Source: Allobosea sp.
Lineage (GTDB): Bacteria > Pseudomonadota > Alphaproteobacteria > Rhizobiales > Beijerinckiaceae
Length of the DNA stretch: 48,425 bases
Assembly: GCF_030694325.1 (NCBI RefSeq)
Contig: NZ_JAUXYO010000207.1
Span: 1 to 48,425, forward strand
Direction: 5' to 3'
Shown in pieces: positions 26,957-36,284 of the stretch. Each line of letters starts with the position of its first letter. Position 1 is the stretch's first letter. The notes under the pieces are model-generated. The model was not told where the DNA came from. It made no database searches and was given only the letters and a program-made list of their open reading frames with translations. The position numbers and the translations under genes are program-made.

Positions 26957-27772
26957 TCAGAGCTGCAGCGTCGCCGTCACCGGGACATGGTCGGAGGGCC
27001 GTTCCCAGCCCCTCGCCTCGCGCAGGAAGGTCACGTCGCGCAGCGTCGGCTGCAGCGCGTCCGACAGCCAGATATGGTCGAGCCGGCGGCCGCGATTCGA
27101 CGCTTCCCAGTCGGCGGCGCGGTAGCTCCACCAGCTGTAGAGCTTCTCGGGTTCCGGGCGCAGCAGGCGCGCCGCATCGGTCCAGCCGCCTTCGGAGCGC
27201 AGCCTCTCCAGCGTCGTGGTCTCGATCGGCGTGTGGCTGACCACGTCGAGGAGCTGCTTGTGGCTCCAGACATCGTGCTCATAGGGCGCGATGTTGAGGT
27301 CACCGACGAGGATCGCCGGACGGTCGGTGGGGCGCTTCGTCACGTTCCAAGCTCCGATCTCGTCGAGGAAGGCGAGCTTGTGGGCGAATTTCTCGTTCTT
27401 CGCGGGGTCGGGGATGTCGCCGCCGGCGGGGATGTAGAAATTGTGGATGGCGATGCCTGCGGCGGCACCGGCGGCGGCATCGAGCACGACGGTCATGTGC
27501 CTGGCGTCGTTGCGACCGCACATCGCCATCGCGTCGCGTTCGCTGAAGGGCAGCTTCGAGACGATGGCAACGCCGTTATAGCCCTTCTGCCCGATGAAGG
27601 CCTGGTGGACATAGCCCGCTTTCTCGAAGGCCTTGGCCGGAAACTGCTCGTCCGGCGTCTTGGTCTCCTGCAGGCAGAGGATATCAGGCGCATGGCGGCC
27701 GAGAAAATCGGTGACCATGCCGATGCGCAGCCTGACCGAGTTGATGTTCCAGCTTGTGACGGTGAGTTGCAC
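26957..27772 (-). CDS. xth: Exodeoxyribonuclease III
   Basis: A 271-residue endonuclease/exonuclease/phosphatase-fold AP endonuclease, which cuts DNA at abasic sites and trims 3' blocks in base excision repair. The metal and catalytic residues are visible: N in SWNINSVRLR, E in CLQETKTPDEQFP, the GDLNIAP motif (catalytic Asp and Asn), and the C-terminal RRLDHIWLSD and PSDHVPVTATL. I prefer the GTG start at 27772 because family members begin a few residues before WNIN; an ATG at 27808 or 27829 is possible. Confidence 0.93.
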   Translation of the reverse strand: MQLTVTSWNINSVRLRIGMVTDFLGRHAPDILCLQETKTPDEQFPAKAFEKAGYVHQAFIGQKGYNGVAIVSKLPFSERDAMAMCGRNDARHMTVVLDAAAGAAAGIAIHNFYIPAGGDIPDPAKNEKFAHKLAFLDEIGAWNVTKRPTDRPAILVGDLNIAPYEHDVWSHKQLLDVVSHTPIETTTLERLRSEGGWTDAARLLRPEPEKLYSWWSYRAADWEASNRGRRLDHIWLSDALQPTLRDVTFLREARGWERPSDHVPVTATLQL

Positions 27773-27856
27773 TGAGGTCGTCCGGCGAGAAGGGTGCCGG
27801 AAACTCATCCGCTGGCACGCAAAAGGCAAGATGCCTGATTAGGCGCCGGCCAACCC

Positions 27857-28714
27857 TCAGAGCTTGCGCTGGTAGTCGATCACGAAATTCTTGGCGTCGG
27901 GCCGCCGCTGCGTGTCGAGATTGTAGAGCGACACGGTGGTCTCGTAGCCCTGCGGATCGACGACGACCCATTGCCGCAGCACATTCGCCGCGAGGTCGAA
28001 CTTCAGTGCGATCTTGGAGGTTCCGCCAAGCGTCGAGCGATCCTCCAGCCGCAGCGTCAGGACGTCGCCATCGACGGCGGCACCCGTGATCGTGCCCTCG
28101 CGGGCCAGATCCATGCGCTCGCGCACCAGGAACTTCAGCGGAGTCTGGCCGAGGGAATAGATATCCTGCGTCGCGAGGCGCTTGTCACGCACGGCCACGG
28201 ACGTCCCATCCGCGATCACCTCGATCGTGGCGGGCGGCTCGTACTCGAAGCGCATCTTGCCGGGCCGCTGGATGTAGATGCGGCCCTCGAGACGGCGGCC
28301 GTCGGCGGCATGCTGGATGAAGTTGCCCTGCAGGGTGGTGAAACTGTTGAGATAGGCGTTCAGCCGCTCGATCGCCTCCTCGCGGGTGGCGGGGGCGGCT
28401 GTGCGAGCGCGCGTCACGGGCGCAGTCGGGGCCGTGCGTGTGGCCTCCATGACGGTGGGGGCCGCGGCCCCGACGGAGGCCGCCTGCACCGTTGCCGCCT
28501 CCGCGACGCGCGGCAGGCCGAGTCCCGGCGGCCGCATCGGCGGTAGCGGGAGGGCACGGGGAGCGGCAGGCTTTGCAGCAGCGGGCTTGGGCGGCAGGAT
28601 CTGGAGCGGCTGGGCGGCGAGCGGGCTGGACAGGGCCAGGCCGGCGAGGCATGCCAGCACCGTGACGCGGCTGTTGAGCGCAGCCCTGGTCCGTCGCGTC
28701 GATGTCGGTGCCAT
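27857..28714 (-). CDS. lolA: Outer-membrane lipoprotein carrier protein LolA family
   Basis: A 285-residue secreted protein. A signal peptide (RVTVLACLAGLALSSPLAAQ, about residues 16-35) is followed by a Pro/Ala/Thr-rich linker to about residue 110 and then a LolA domain: LNSFTTLQGNFIQ, GRIYIQRPGKMRFEYEPP, IYSLGQTPLKFLVRER and the terminal DPQGYETTVSLYN. LolA carries lipoproteins across the periplasm from LolCDE. The long disordered linker is an extension relative to E. coli LolA and is common in Hyphomicrobiales. I start at 28714 (MAPTSTRRT); the ORF-track extension overlaps ftsK in another frame and is a shadow. The 175 nt to ftsK hold no feature I can name. Confidence 0.9.
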   Translation of the reverse strand: MAPTSTRRTRAALNSRVTVLACLAGLALSSPLAAQPLQILPPKPAAAKPAAPRALPLPPMRPPGLGLPRVAEAATVQAASVGAAAPTVMEATRTAPTAPVTRARTAAPATREEAIERLNAYLNSFTTLQGNFIQHAADGRRLEGRIYIQRPGKMRFEYEPPATIEVIADGTSVAVRDKRLATQDIYSLGQTPLKFLVRERMDLAREGTITGAAVDGDVLTLRLEDRSTLGGTSKIALKFDLAANVLRQWVVVDPQGYETTVSLYNLDTQRRPDAKNFVIDYQRKL

Positions 28715-28889
28715 GGGCCGGCCTTTCTCCTTGGTCGTGTGCCGTTCCCGGTCGGGTCGGCGGATCCGTGCATTCCGAAGGGGCGCACGGCTTCGTGACC
28801 TGAACGCGTCGGCTGCCGTGCAGGTTGCAGCGCGCTGATGGCAATTTGAGGACCGCAGGCGCTCCGGACAAGGCCTGCGCCGCTTGGCC

Positions 28890-31541
28890 TCAGTCCTCGT
28901 CTTCCCTCGCCCTGCCGGTTTCGACGAGGATTTCGCGTTTGCCGGCGTGGTTGGCGGGGCCGACGATGCCTTCGTTCTCCATCCGCTCCATGATCGAGGC
29001 GGCGCGGTTGTAGCCGATCTGGAGACGGCGCTGGATGTAGGAGGTCGAGGCCTTCTTGTCGCGCAGCACCACCGCCACCGCTTGCTCGTAAGGATCCTCG
29101 CTCTCGGACTGGCCCATGCCGGTCTTGTCGAAGACCGCGCCGTCCTCGGCTTCGGGGCCGGGCTCGTCCTCTTCCGAGGTGACGGCGTCGAGATATTGCG
29201 GCCGGCCTTGCGTCTTGAGATGGGCGACGACCTTCTCGACCTCGGCATCCGAGACGAAGGGGCCGTGCACGCGGGTGATCCGGCCGCCGCCAGCCATGTA
29301 GAGCATGTCGCCCTGGCCCAGCAGCTGCTCGGCGCCCATCTCGCCCAGGATGGTGCGTGAGTCGATCTTGCTGGTGACCTGGAAGGAGATCCGCGTCGGG
29401 AAATTCGCCTTGATCGTGCCGGTGATGACGTCGACGGACGGACGCTGCGTCGCCAGCACCACATGGATGCCGGCCGCGCGCGCCATCTGGGCCAGACGCT
29501 GGATCGTGCCCTCGATCTCCTTGCCGGCGACCATCATCAGATCGGCCATCTCGTCGACGATCACGACGATATAGGGCAAGGGCTCGAGGTCCATGACCTC
29601 GTCCTCGTAGATCGCCTCGCCGGAATGGCGGTCGAAGCCGGTCTGGACCGTGCGGGTGATGACCTCGCCGGCCGCGGCCGCCTCCTGCACCCGGGCATTG
29701 AACCCGTCGATGTTGCGCACCGAGAGCTTCGACATCTTCTTGTAGCGCTCCTCCATCTCGCGCACCGCCCATTTCAGGGCGACGACCGCCTTCTTGGGGT
29801 CGGTGACGACAGGGGTGAGCAGATGCGGGATGCCGTCATAGACCGACAGTTCCAGCATCTTGGGATCGACCATGATCAGCCGGCACTGCTCGGGCTTGAG
29901 CCGGTAGAGCAGCGACAGGATCATCGTGTTGATCGCCACCGACTTGCCCGAGCCGGTGGTGCCGGCCACCAGGAGATGCGGCATCTTGGCGAGATCGACG
30001 ATCACCGGCTCGCCGCCGATGGTCTTGCCGAGCCCCAGCGCCAGCTTGTGCTTGGAGCTCTCGAAATCCTGGCTCGCCAGCAATTCGCGCAGATAGACCG
30101 TCTCGCGCTTGGCGTTGGGCAGTTCGATGCCGATCGCGTTCTTGCCGGGAATCACCGCCACGCGCGCCGAGATCGCGCTCATCGAACGCGCGATGTCGTC
30201 GGCCAGCGAAATCACACGCGAGGATTTGGTGCCCGGAGCGGGTTCGAGTTCGTAGAGCGTGACCACCGGGCCGGGGCGCACCTGCGTGATCTCGCCGCGC
30301 ACGCCGAAATCCTCGAGGACGCCTTCGAGCAGCGTGGCATTCTGTTCGAGCGCATCCGTCGAGACAGCGCTGGCCGGCAGCTTCTTGGGCTCGCCGAGAT
30401 AAGTCAGCGGCGGCAGTTCGAATTCGTCGCGGTCGAGCAGCGAGGGCTGGGCCTCGCGCTGGATGCGCTTGCCGGGCTTGGGTCCGGGGGCCGGCGCGCT
30501 GACGCGCGGCGCATTGAGGTCGCGCAGGTCGAGCGGCTCGTCGTCGTCGAGGTCGAAGGGAGCGTCGTCGGCCGGCGCGGCGCGCGGTCCGCGCAATGGC
30601 GGCAGGGGAGCCGGGTCGAAGGGGGTCTCGGGACGCGGGCCGGCCTTCCGCCCCGTGCCGTCGTCGAACTGCGGCTCGCGGCGCACGCGGCCTGCGGCGG
30701 CCACGGGCTCCAGTCCGCTGCGGCCGGTGCCGGATGAGCCGGCGCCCTGCGTCGCGACGCGTGGCGCTTGCGGCAGGCGGCGCAGGATCATGCCGCGCAG
30801 GGCCATGGCGCCATGGGCGAGCCAGCCGACGAGGATCACGGCGATGCCGGGCTCGTCGTCGCGGCGGTCCTCGCTTTCCGACCAGGATTCGTCGGCCTCG
30901 TCCTCGTCGAGGGCCGGGTCCTCGTCGCCGACGAAGCCGAAGCCGGCGGCCGCGGTGACGGCGAGAATCGCGATGCCGGCATAGAGGAAGCCGACCAGTC
31001 CGCCGACCGCATTGCCGGCGATGCCGGCGAGGTTGCGCGTGCCGAAGAGGAGGCCGTCGCCGATGACGCCGCCCATGCCGGTCGGCAGGGGCCAGCGCGG
31101 CGTGGCGGGAAGGGCGCTGCCGACGGCCGCCGTGGCGGCGACGGCGACGATCCAGAGGCCGAGCTTGAGGGCGCCACGGTCGAAGATGTGGAAGCGGACG
31201 AGCCTGAGCGACCAGACGAGCGGCGGAAACAGCAGGGCGATGACGCCGAGCCCGATGAGCTGCATCAGCAGGTCGGCGACCATCGCGCCCGGCCGGCCGA
31301 GCCAGTTGGCGACGGCGCCGCTGGTGGCGTTGTTGAGGCTGGGGTCGTCGACCGACCAGGTCGCCAGCGACAGGGCGACGGCCGCCATCAGCGCGAGCAG
31401 CGCGAGGCCGACCATCTCGCTGGCGCGGCGCGACAGGAAGTCCCGCACCGGATCGGGCAGGCGGTCCATCAGCGAGGAGGAGCGTCGGATCGTGCGCATG
31501 CGGGGTTGGGCCGTCATCCAGGACTGCGGGCCGCGTCGCAT
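28890..31541 (-). CDS. ftsK: DNA translocase FtsK
   Basis: An 883-residue FtsK, which pumps chromosome ends across the division septum and triggers dimer resolution at dif. An N-terminal membrane domain of four or five helices (about residues 40-205) anchors it. An acidic and Pro-rich linker runs to about residue 400. The motor follows with Walker [14 protein letters not shown] (about 527) and Walker [13 protein letters not shown], and then the C-terminal gamma winged helix ([29 protein letters not shown]) that reads KOPS. The linker is much shorter than in E. coli but normal for the class. Start codons at 31541, 31517 and 31493 are all possible. Confidence 0.95.
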   Translation of the reverse strand: MRRGPQSWMTAQPRMRTIRRSSSLMDRLPDPVRDFLSRRASEMVGLALLALMAAVALSLATWSVDDPSLNNATSGAVANWLGRPGAMVADLLMQLIGLGVIALLFPPLVWSLRLVRFHIFDRGALKLGLWIVAVAATAAVGSALPATPRWPLPTGMGGVIGDGLLFGTRNLAGIAGNAVGGLVGFLYAGIAILAVTAAAGFGFVGDEDPALDEDEADESWSESEDRRDDEPGIAVILVGWLAHGAMALRGMILRRLPQAPRVATQGAGSSGTGRSGLEPVAAAGRVRREPQFDDGTGRKAGPRPETPFDPAPLPPLRGPRAAPADDAPFDLDDDEPLDLRDLNAPRVSAPAPGPKPGKRIQREAQPSLLDRDEFELPPLTYLGEPKKLPASAVSTDALEQNATLLEGVLEDFGVRGEITQVRPGPVVTLYELEPAPGTKSSRVISLADDIARSMSAISARVAVIPGKNAIGIELPNAKRETVYLRELLASQDFESSKHKLALGLGKTIGGEPVIVDLAKMPHLLVAGTTGSGKSVAINTMILSLLYRLKPEQCRLIMVDPKMLELSVYDGIPHLLTPVVTDPKKAVVALKWAVREMEERYKKMSKLSVRNIDGFNARVQEAAAAGEVITRTVQTGFDRHSGEAIYEDEVMDLEPLPYIVVIVDEMADLMMVAGKEIEGTIQRLAQMARAAGIHVVLATQRPSVDVITGTIKANFPTRISFQVTSKIDSRTILGEMGAEQLLGQGDMLYMAGGGRITRVHGPFVSDAEVEKVVAHLKTQGRPQYLDAVTSEEDEPGPEAEDGAVFDKTGMGQSESEDPYEQAVAVVLRDKKASTSYIQRRLQIGYNRAASIMERMENEGIVGPANHAGKREILVETGRAREDED

Positions 31542-31625
31542 CGGCCGGTCCGATCACGTTAGGAAGCCGAGGTTAAGACACGCTTAACCTTGGCGGCATC
31601 CCCCGCCTGCGACCCACTCCGCATG

Positions 31626-31655
31626 AAAAATCCCCGGCGGTCGCCCGCCGGGGAT
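31626..31655 (-). terminator. Intrinsic terminator of glnK-amtB
   Basis: On the minus strand an 11-bp perfect stem (ATCCCCGGCGG with CCGCCGGGGAT) around a GCGA loop is followed by TTTTT. It lies about 40 nt after the amtB stop and ends that operon before ftsK. The ftsK promoter must lie between this site, or upstream in the operon, and 31541. Confidence 0.9.
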
Positions 31656-31696
31656 GAGGTCGTGGCGGCCGGTCAGCCCCGGCCGGGCGCCTGTCC

Positions 31697-33043
31697 TCAG
31701 GCGTGGTAGGCGCGCTCGCCGTGCTCGGCGATGTCGAGGCCCTCGCGCTCCGCATCGGGAGCGACGCGCAGGCCGACGACCACGTCGACGATCTTGAACA
31801 GGATCAGCGAGCCGACGCCGCACCAGACGATGGCGATGACGACCGCGACGAACTGCTTCCAGACCTGCGCGCCCATGGCGTAGTCGGCGACGCCGACGCC
31901 ACCGAGCGCCGGAGCGACGAAGATGCCGGTGCCGATCGAGCCGATGATGCCGCCGACGCCATGGATGCCGAAGACGTCGAGCGAGTCGTCATAGCCCAGG
32001 GCGTTCTTGATCGAGGTGCAGAAGAAGAAGCAGACCACGCCGGAGATGGCGCCCAGCACGATCGCACCCATCGGACCGATCAGTCCGGCGGCCGGCGTCA
32101 CGGCAACGAGGCCGGCGATGATGCCCGACAGCATGCCCAGCAGCGAAGGCTTGCCCTTGACCATCCATTCGATGAAGAGCCAGCCGAGCGCGGCACCTGC
32201 GGTCGCGGTGAAGGTGTTGATCATGGCCAGAGCGGCCGTTCCGGTCGCTTCCAGGTTGGAGCCGGCGTTGAAGCCGAACCAGCCGACCCAGAGCAGGGCG
32301 GTGCCGATATAGGTCATGGTCAGCGAATGCGGCGACATCAGTTCCTTGCCATAGCCGATGCGCTTGCCGATCAGCAGGCAGCCGACCAGCGCCGCGATAC
32401 CGGCATTGATGTGAACGACCGTGCCGCCGGCGAAGTCGAGCGCGCCGAGGGTGAAGAGATAGCCCTCGCTGTGCCAGACCATGTGCGCGATCGGGAAATA
32501 GACGAACGTGCTCCAGAGGAGGACGAACAGCAGCATCGCGGAGAACTTCATGCGCTCGACGAAGCCGCCGATGATCAGCGCCGGAGTGATCATCGCGAAG
32601 GTCATCTGGAAGCAGATGAAGACGTATTCGGGAATGACGACGCCCTTGGTGAAGGTGTCAGAGGTCGATTCGGGGCCGACACCTGCCAGGAAGCTCTTCG
32701 AGAAGCCGCCGATGAAGCTCGTCATCGAACCACCGCTCGTGAAGGCGAGGCTGTAGCCGTAGACGACCCAGACGATGCACATCAGGGCCACAGTGGCCGT
32801 GACCTGGCTCAGCACGGAGAGCATGTTCTTGCTGCGCGTCAGGCCGCCATAGAACAGCGCCAGGCCGGGCATGACCATGAGCAGGACCAGGATCGTCGAC
32901 AGCAGCATCCAGGTCGTGTCGCCCTTGTTGGGCACGGCCGCTGCGGGCGCCTCGGCCGTCGCCTGCGCGAAGGCGAGCCCGGCGCTGGTCGCGGCCAATG
33001 CCACGCCAGCCAGCCCGGATCGGAAAGAGGTCTTCAACGTCAT
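31697..33043 (-). CDS. amtB: Ammonium transporter
   Basis: A 448-residue Amt/Rh-family channel. A signal peptide (to about residue 26, ending LAFAQA) precedes about eleven transmembrane helices. The family signature is FAGGTVVHINAGIAAL (D-x-A-G-G-x-x-V-H), and the twin pore histidines are in FPIAHMVWH-type context and GIHGVGG. The cytosolic C-terminal tail (VGLRVAPDAEREGLDIAEHGERAYH) contains the RVxxxxExxGLDxxEHGExAY motif that docks the PII protein GlnK. It is 29 nt downstream of glnK, the classic glnK-amtB operon. Confidence 0.96.
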   Translation of the reverse strand: MTLKTSFRSGLAGVALAATSAGLAFAQATAEAPAAAVPNKGDTTWMLLSTILVLLMVMPGLALFYGGLTRSKNMLSVLSQVTATVALMCIVWVVYGYSLAFTSGGSMTSFIGGFSKSFLAGVGPESTSDTFTKGVVIPEYVFICFQMTFAMITPALIIGGFVERMKFSAMLLFVLLWSTFVYFPIAHMVWHSEGYLFTLGALDFAGGTVVHINAGIAALVGCLLIGKRIGYGKELMSPHSLTMTYIGTALLWVGWFGFNAGSNLEATGTAALAMINTFTATAGAALGWLFIEWMVKGKPSLLGMLSGIIAGLVAVTPAAGLIGPMGAIVLGAISGVVCFFFCTSIKNALGYDDSLDVFGIHGVGGIIGSIGTGIFVAPALGGVGVADYAMGAQVWKQFVAVVIAIVWCGVGSLILFKIVDVVVGLRVAPDAEREGLDIAEHGERAYHA

Positions 33044-33072
33044 CGGGAAACTCCTTGAAGGATCGCGTGTGA

Positions 33073-33597
<525 letters not shown>

Positions 33598-33632
33598 TCA
33601 GAAATCGAGCGATTGAGTAATTGGCAGGCGAT

Positions 33633-33649
33633 TGACTATAAAATAGTCA
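33633..33649. other. Small palindrome overlapping the tesB stop codon
   Basis: TGACTAT, AAA, ATAGTCA: a 7-bp perfect stem with a 3-nt loop. Its first three bases on the minus strand are the TGA stop of tesB. It is AT-rich in a GC-rich setting. It may help end the tesB message, but there is no following T run. Confidence 0.4.
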
Positions 33650-34516
33650 GGCGCGGTCGGGCCGTGGCCGGACGAGCCCCTCCTGCGCCACAGAGGCGAC
33701 GAGCCGGCCTGCCCGGTCGAAGACCAGACCGCGCGAGAAACCGCGCGCACCCGACGCCGAGGGGCTGTCCTGCGCATAGAGCAGCCAGTCGTCGGCCCGG
33801 AAGGGACGGTGGAACCAGAGCGCGTGGTCGAGGCTGGCAGCCTGAATCTGCGGGTCGAAGACGGAGGTGCCGTGGGCGATCAGGCTCGAATCGAGGAGCA
33901 TCAGGTCGGAGGCATAGGCGAGGACGGCCTGGTGGATCGCGGGATCGTCGGGAAGCGGCTGCATCGCCCGGATCCAGACATGGAAGCGCGGTTCCATCGC
34001 CTCGCCCGTGCCGGCATAGCGGCGCAACTCGACCGGGCGGATCTCGATCGGTCGCTCGCGCTGGTAATAGGCGCGCACCGCCTTGGGCATGTTGGGCAGA
34101 ATGTCGCGGCTCATCGCGTCGCGATCGGGGAGGTCCTCGGGCGGCGGCACGTCTGGCATCGGCATCTGGTGCTCGTAGCCGGGCTCCTCGACCTGGAAGG
34201 AGGCGGACATGGCGAAGATCGCCTCGCCCTTCTGGATCGCGAGCACGCGCCGCGTGGTGAAGGAGCGGCCGTCGCGCAGCCGGTCGACCTCGTAGAGGAT
34301 CGGGATTTCGGGATCGCCGCCGAGCAGGAAATAGGCGTGCAGGGAATGGGGCTGGCGGCCCTCCACCGTCTTGCAGGCGGCGTAGAGCGACTGCGCGATG
34401 ACCTGCCCGCCGAAGACGCGCGGCCAGCCGACGCGGGGGCTGCGACCCCGGAACAGATTGCGCTCGAGCGGCTCGAGGTCGAGGATCGACATCAGGGAGT
34501 CGCTGATCTGGGACAT
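33647..34516 (-). CDS. tesB: Acyl-CoA thioesterase II
   Basis: A 289-residue double hot-dog thioesterase that hydrolyses medium- and long-chain acyl-CoA. The N-terminal MSILDLEPLERNLFRGRSP, the FGGQVIAQSL motif, and the second-half segments DLMLLDSSL, SLDHALWFHRPFRADDWLLY and SRGLVFDRAGRLVASVAQEGL are typical of TesB, including the catalytic Asp, Thr/Ser and Gln positions of the E. coli enzyme. I start it at 34516 (MSQISDSL); the ORF track adds 67 residues antisense to the neighbouring gene. It is divergent from the hydroxylase gene across 148 nt. Confidence 0.93.
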   Translation of the reverse strand: MSQISDSLMSILDLEPLERNLFRGRSPRVGWPRVFGGQVIAQSLYAACKTVEGRQPHSLHAYFLLGGDPEIPILYEVDRLRDGRSFTTRRVLAIQKGEAIFAMSASFQVEEPGYEHQMPMPDVPPPEDLPDRDAMSRDILPNMPKAVRAYYQRERPIEIRPVELRRYAGTGEAMEPRFHVWIRAMQPLPDDPAIHQAVLAYASDLMLLDSSLIAHGTSVFDPQIQAASLDHALWFHRPFRADDWLLYAQDSPSASGARGFSRGLVFDRAGRLVASVAQEGLVRPRPDRA

Positions 34517-34664
34517 GGTCGAACAGGCTCTGGCGGCAGGCGGGTTGACGGTGCGGCCGGCTTGCGCGCACAGCAGCCGCCGGTTCCGCCGCATCAGCAC
34601 CGAGCCGTCCCGGATCGTCAAGGCGGGAGGTGGCGTGCTCCCGCGGCGACGAGGAGGATGGCGC

Positions 34665-35915
34665 ATGAGCGAGCAGATGGGGCCGCGTGAGTCGATTTTG
34701 ATCGCCGGCGGCGGCATCGCCGGCCTGACGCTGGCGCTCGCCCTGAAGCGGGCGCTCGGCGCGGGCTTCAGCGTGATCGTCGCCGACCCCGCTTTCGTCG
34801 CACGACAGGCCCGCCCCGATACGCGCGCCTATGCGGTCGCCGCCGCGGCGCAGGCGATGCTCCAGGCGCTCGGCATCTGGGACAAGATCGCGGATGGCGC
34901 GCAGGCCATGACCGAGATGGTCGTCTCCGACAGCCGCAGCGGCGATGCCATCCGCCCGGTCTTCCTGACCTTCGACGGCGAGGTCGAGCCGGGCCAGCCC
35001 TTCGCCCATATGGTCGGCAGCGGGGCGCTGATCGAGGCGCTGACCGCAGCCTGCCGCGAGGCGGGCGTCGACTTGCGGGGCGAGGGCGTCGCGCGCTTCG
35101 ACAGTGGCGAGAGCGGCGTCAGTGTCGTGCTCGGAGGCGGCGAGGTCCTGCGGGCCCGGCTGCTCGTCGCGGCTGATGGGGCGCGGTCGAAACTGCGCGA
35201 GCAGGCCGGCATCGGCTGGGTCGGCTGGGGCTACGGCCAGTCGGGGCTGGTGGCGACGATCGGCCATGAGCGGCCGCATGGCGGGCGGGCGGTCGAGCAT
35301 TTCCTGCCGTCGGGGCCCTTCGCGATCCTGCCGCTCAGCGATGGCGGGCGGCTCGGCCATCGCTCCTCGATGGTCTGGACCGAGCGCAGCGAGAACGTGC
35401 CGGCGCTGCTCTCGCTCGACGAGGAGGGCATGCTGGCCGAGATCGAGCGGCGCTTTGGGCTCGAACTCGGCGAGATCGCGCTGGAGAGCCCGGTGAGCGC
35501 GCATCCCCTCGGCTTCGGCGTGGCGCGCCGCTTCGTCGGCGAGCGCCTGGCCCTGCTGGGCGATGCCGCCCATCTGATCCACCCGATCGCCGGCCAGGGG
35601 CTCAATCTCGGTCTCAAGGATGTCGCGGCGCTGGCCGAGGTCATCGTCGATGCCGCCCGCCTCGGGCTCGATCCGGGCGCGGCCGACGTTCTGGAGGGCT
35701 ATGAGCGGGCCCGGCGCTTCGACACGGTGGCGATGGGCGCGGTCACGGATGGGCTGAACCGCCTGTTCTCCAACGACGCGACGCCGCTACGGCTGGCGCG
35801 CGATCTGGGCCTGGGGCTCGTGGACCGTCTGCCGGGGCTGAAGCGTTTCTTCATCCGCGAGGCGGCGGGTGTCGCCGGCGCGCCGCCGCGGCTGCTGCGC
35901 GGCGAGGCGCTCTGA
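34665..35915 (+). CDS. UbiH/UbiF/COQ6 family FAD-dependent hydroxylase
   Basis: A 416-residue flavin monooxygenase. The N-terminal FAD fold is ESILIAGGGIAGLTLALALKRAL (about residues 9-31), the middle motif is ARLLVAADGARSKLREQAGI, and the third FAD motif is LLGDAAHLIHPIAGQGLNLGLKDVAAL, the HPxAGQGxNLGxxD wording specific to ubiquinone-pathway hydroxylases. It most likely hydroxylates the ring of a ubiquinone precursor; which carbon cannot be told because alphaproteobacterial members (UbiL, UbiM, UbiH) differ in regioselectivity. The ATG at 34665 has GGAGGA 7 nt upstream. Confidence 0.9.
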   Translation: MSEQMGPRESILIAGGGIAGLTLALALKRALGAGFSVIVADPAFVARQARPDTRAYAVAAAAQAMLQALGIWDKIADGAQAMTEMVVSDSRSGDAIRPVFLTFDGEVEPGQPFAHMVGSGALIEALTAACREAGVDLRGEGVARFDSGESGVSVVLGGGEVLRARLLVAADGARSKLREQAGIGWVGWGYGQSGLVATIGHERPHGGRAVEHFLPSGPFAILPLSDGGRLGHRSSMVWTERSENVPALLSLDEEGMLAEIERRFGLELGEIALESPVSAHPLGFGVARRFVGERLALLGDAAHLIHPIAGQGLNLGLKDVAALAEVIVDAARLGLDPGAADVLEGYERARRFDTVAMGAVTDGLNRLFSNDATPLRLARDLGLGLVDRLPGLKRFFIREAAGVAGAPPRLLRGEAL

Positions 35916-35928
35916 CGGGGGTACGTCG

Positions 35929-36046
35929 TGGTCGGGCTCGACCCGACCATCTCTCTCCGGACGAGATCGGCAGGAGATTCTCGGGTCTCCGCGGCGTTTA
36001 TCCTTGGGCCGATCGAAGATCGGACCCGAGGGCTTCGCCCGAGAAT
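35929..36046. repeat. Composite palindromic intergenic element
   Basis: The gap between the hydroxylase and the Trm112-like gene is almost filled with inverted repeats. TGGTCGGG/CCCGACCA (35929-35949) comes first. Then ATTCTCGGG at 35977 pairs with CCCGAGAAT at 36038, and the overlapping CTCGGGTC can instead pair with GACCCGAG at 36023, giving two competing folds. CCGATCGAAGATCGG lies inside. The end CCCGAGAATGACG resembles repeats seen in rhizobial genomes. It sits between convergent genes and may stop both transcripts. Confidence 0.6.
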
Positions 36047-36057
36047 GACGCCATCTC

Positions 36058-36258
36058 TCAGTCCTCCAGCGGACGCGCTTCCTCCGGCAGCATGATCGGG
36101 ATGCCGTCGCGGATCGGATAGGCCAGCCTGGCTGCGCGGCTGATCAGCTCCTGCTTCGCCGCGTCATATTCCAGCGTCGCCTTGGTCAGCGGGCAGACGA
36201 GGATTTCGAGCAGCTTCGGGTCGATCCGGGTGGCGGTTTCGGTAACGGACTCGGTCAT
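36058..36258 (-). CDS. Trm112-like (YcaR-type) small protein
   Basis: A 66-residue protein of the Trm112/UPF0434 family: [17 protein letters not shown] near the N-terminus and [16 protein letters not shown] at the end. Eukaryotic Trm112 activates several methyltransferases; the bacterial short forms have been proposed to do likewise but this is little tested. Only one Cys remains of the zinc ligands of longer relatives, which is usual for the bacterial short form. It starts 26 nt after the glutamate dehydrogenase stop and may share its transcript. Confidence 0.85.
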   Translation of the reverse strand: MTESVTETATRIDPKLLEILVCPLTKATLEYDAAKQELISRAARLAYPIRDGIPIMLPEEARPLED

Positions 36259-36284
36259 CGCTCAGCTTTCGGTTGGGCGGGCGC

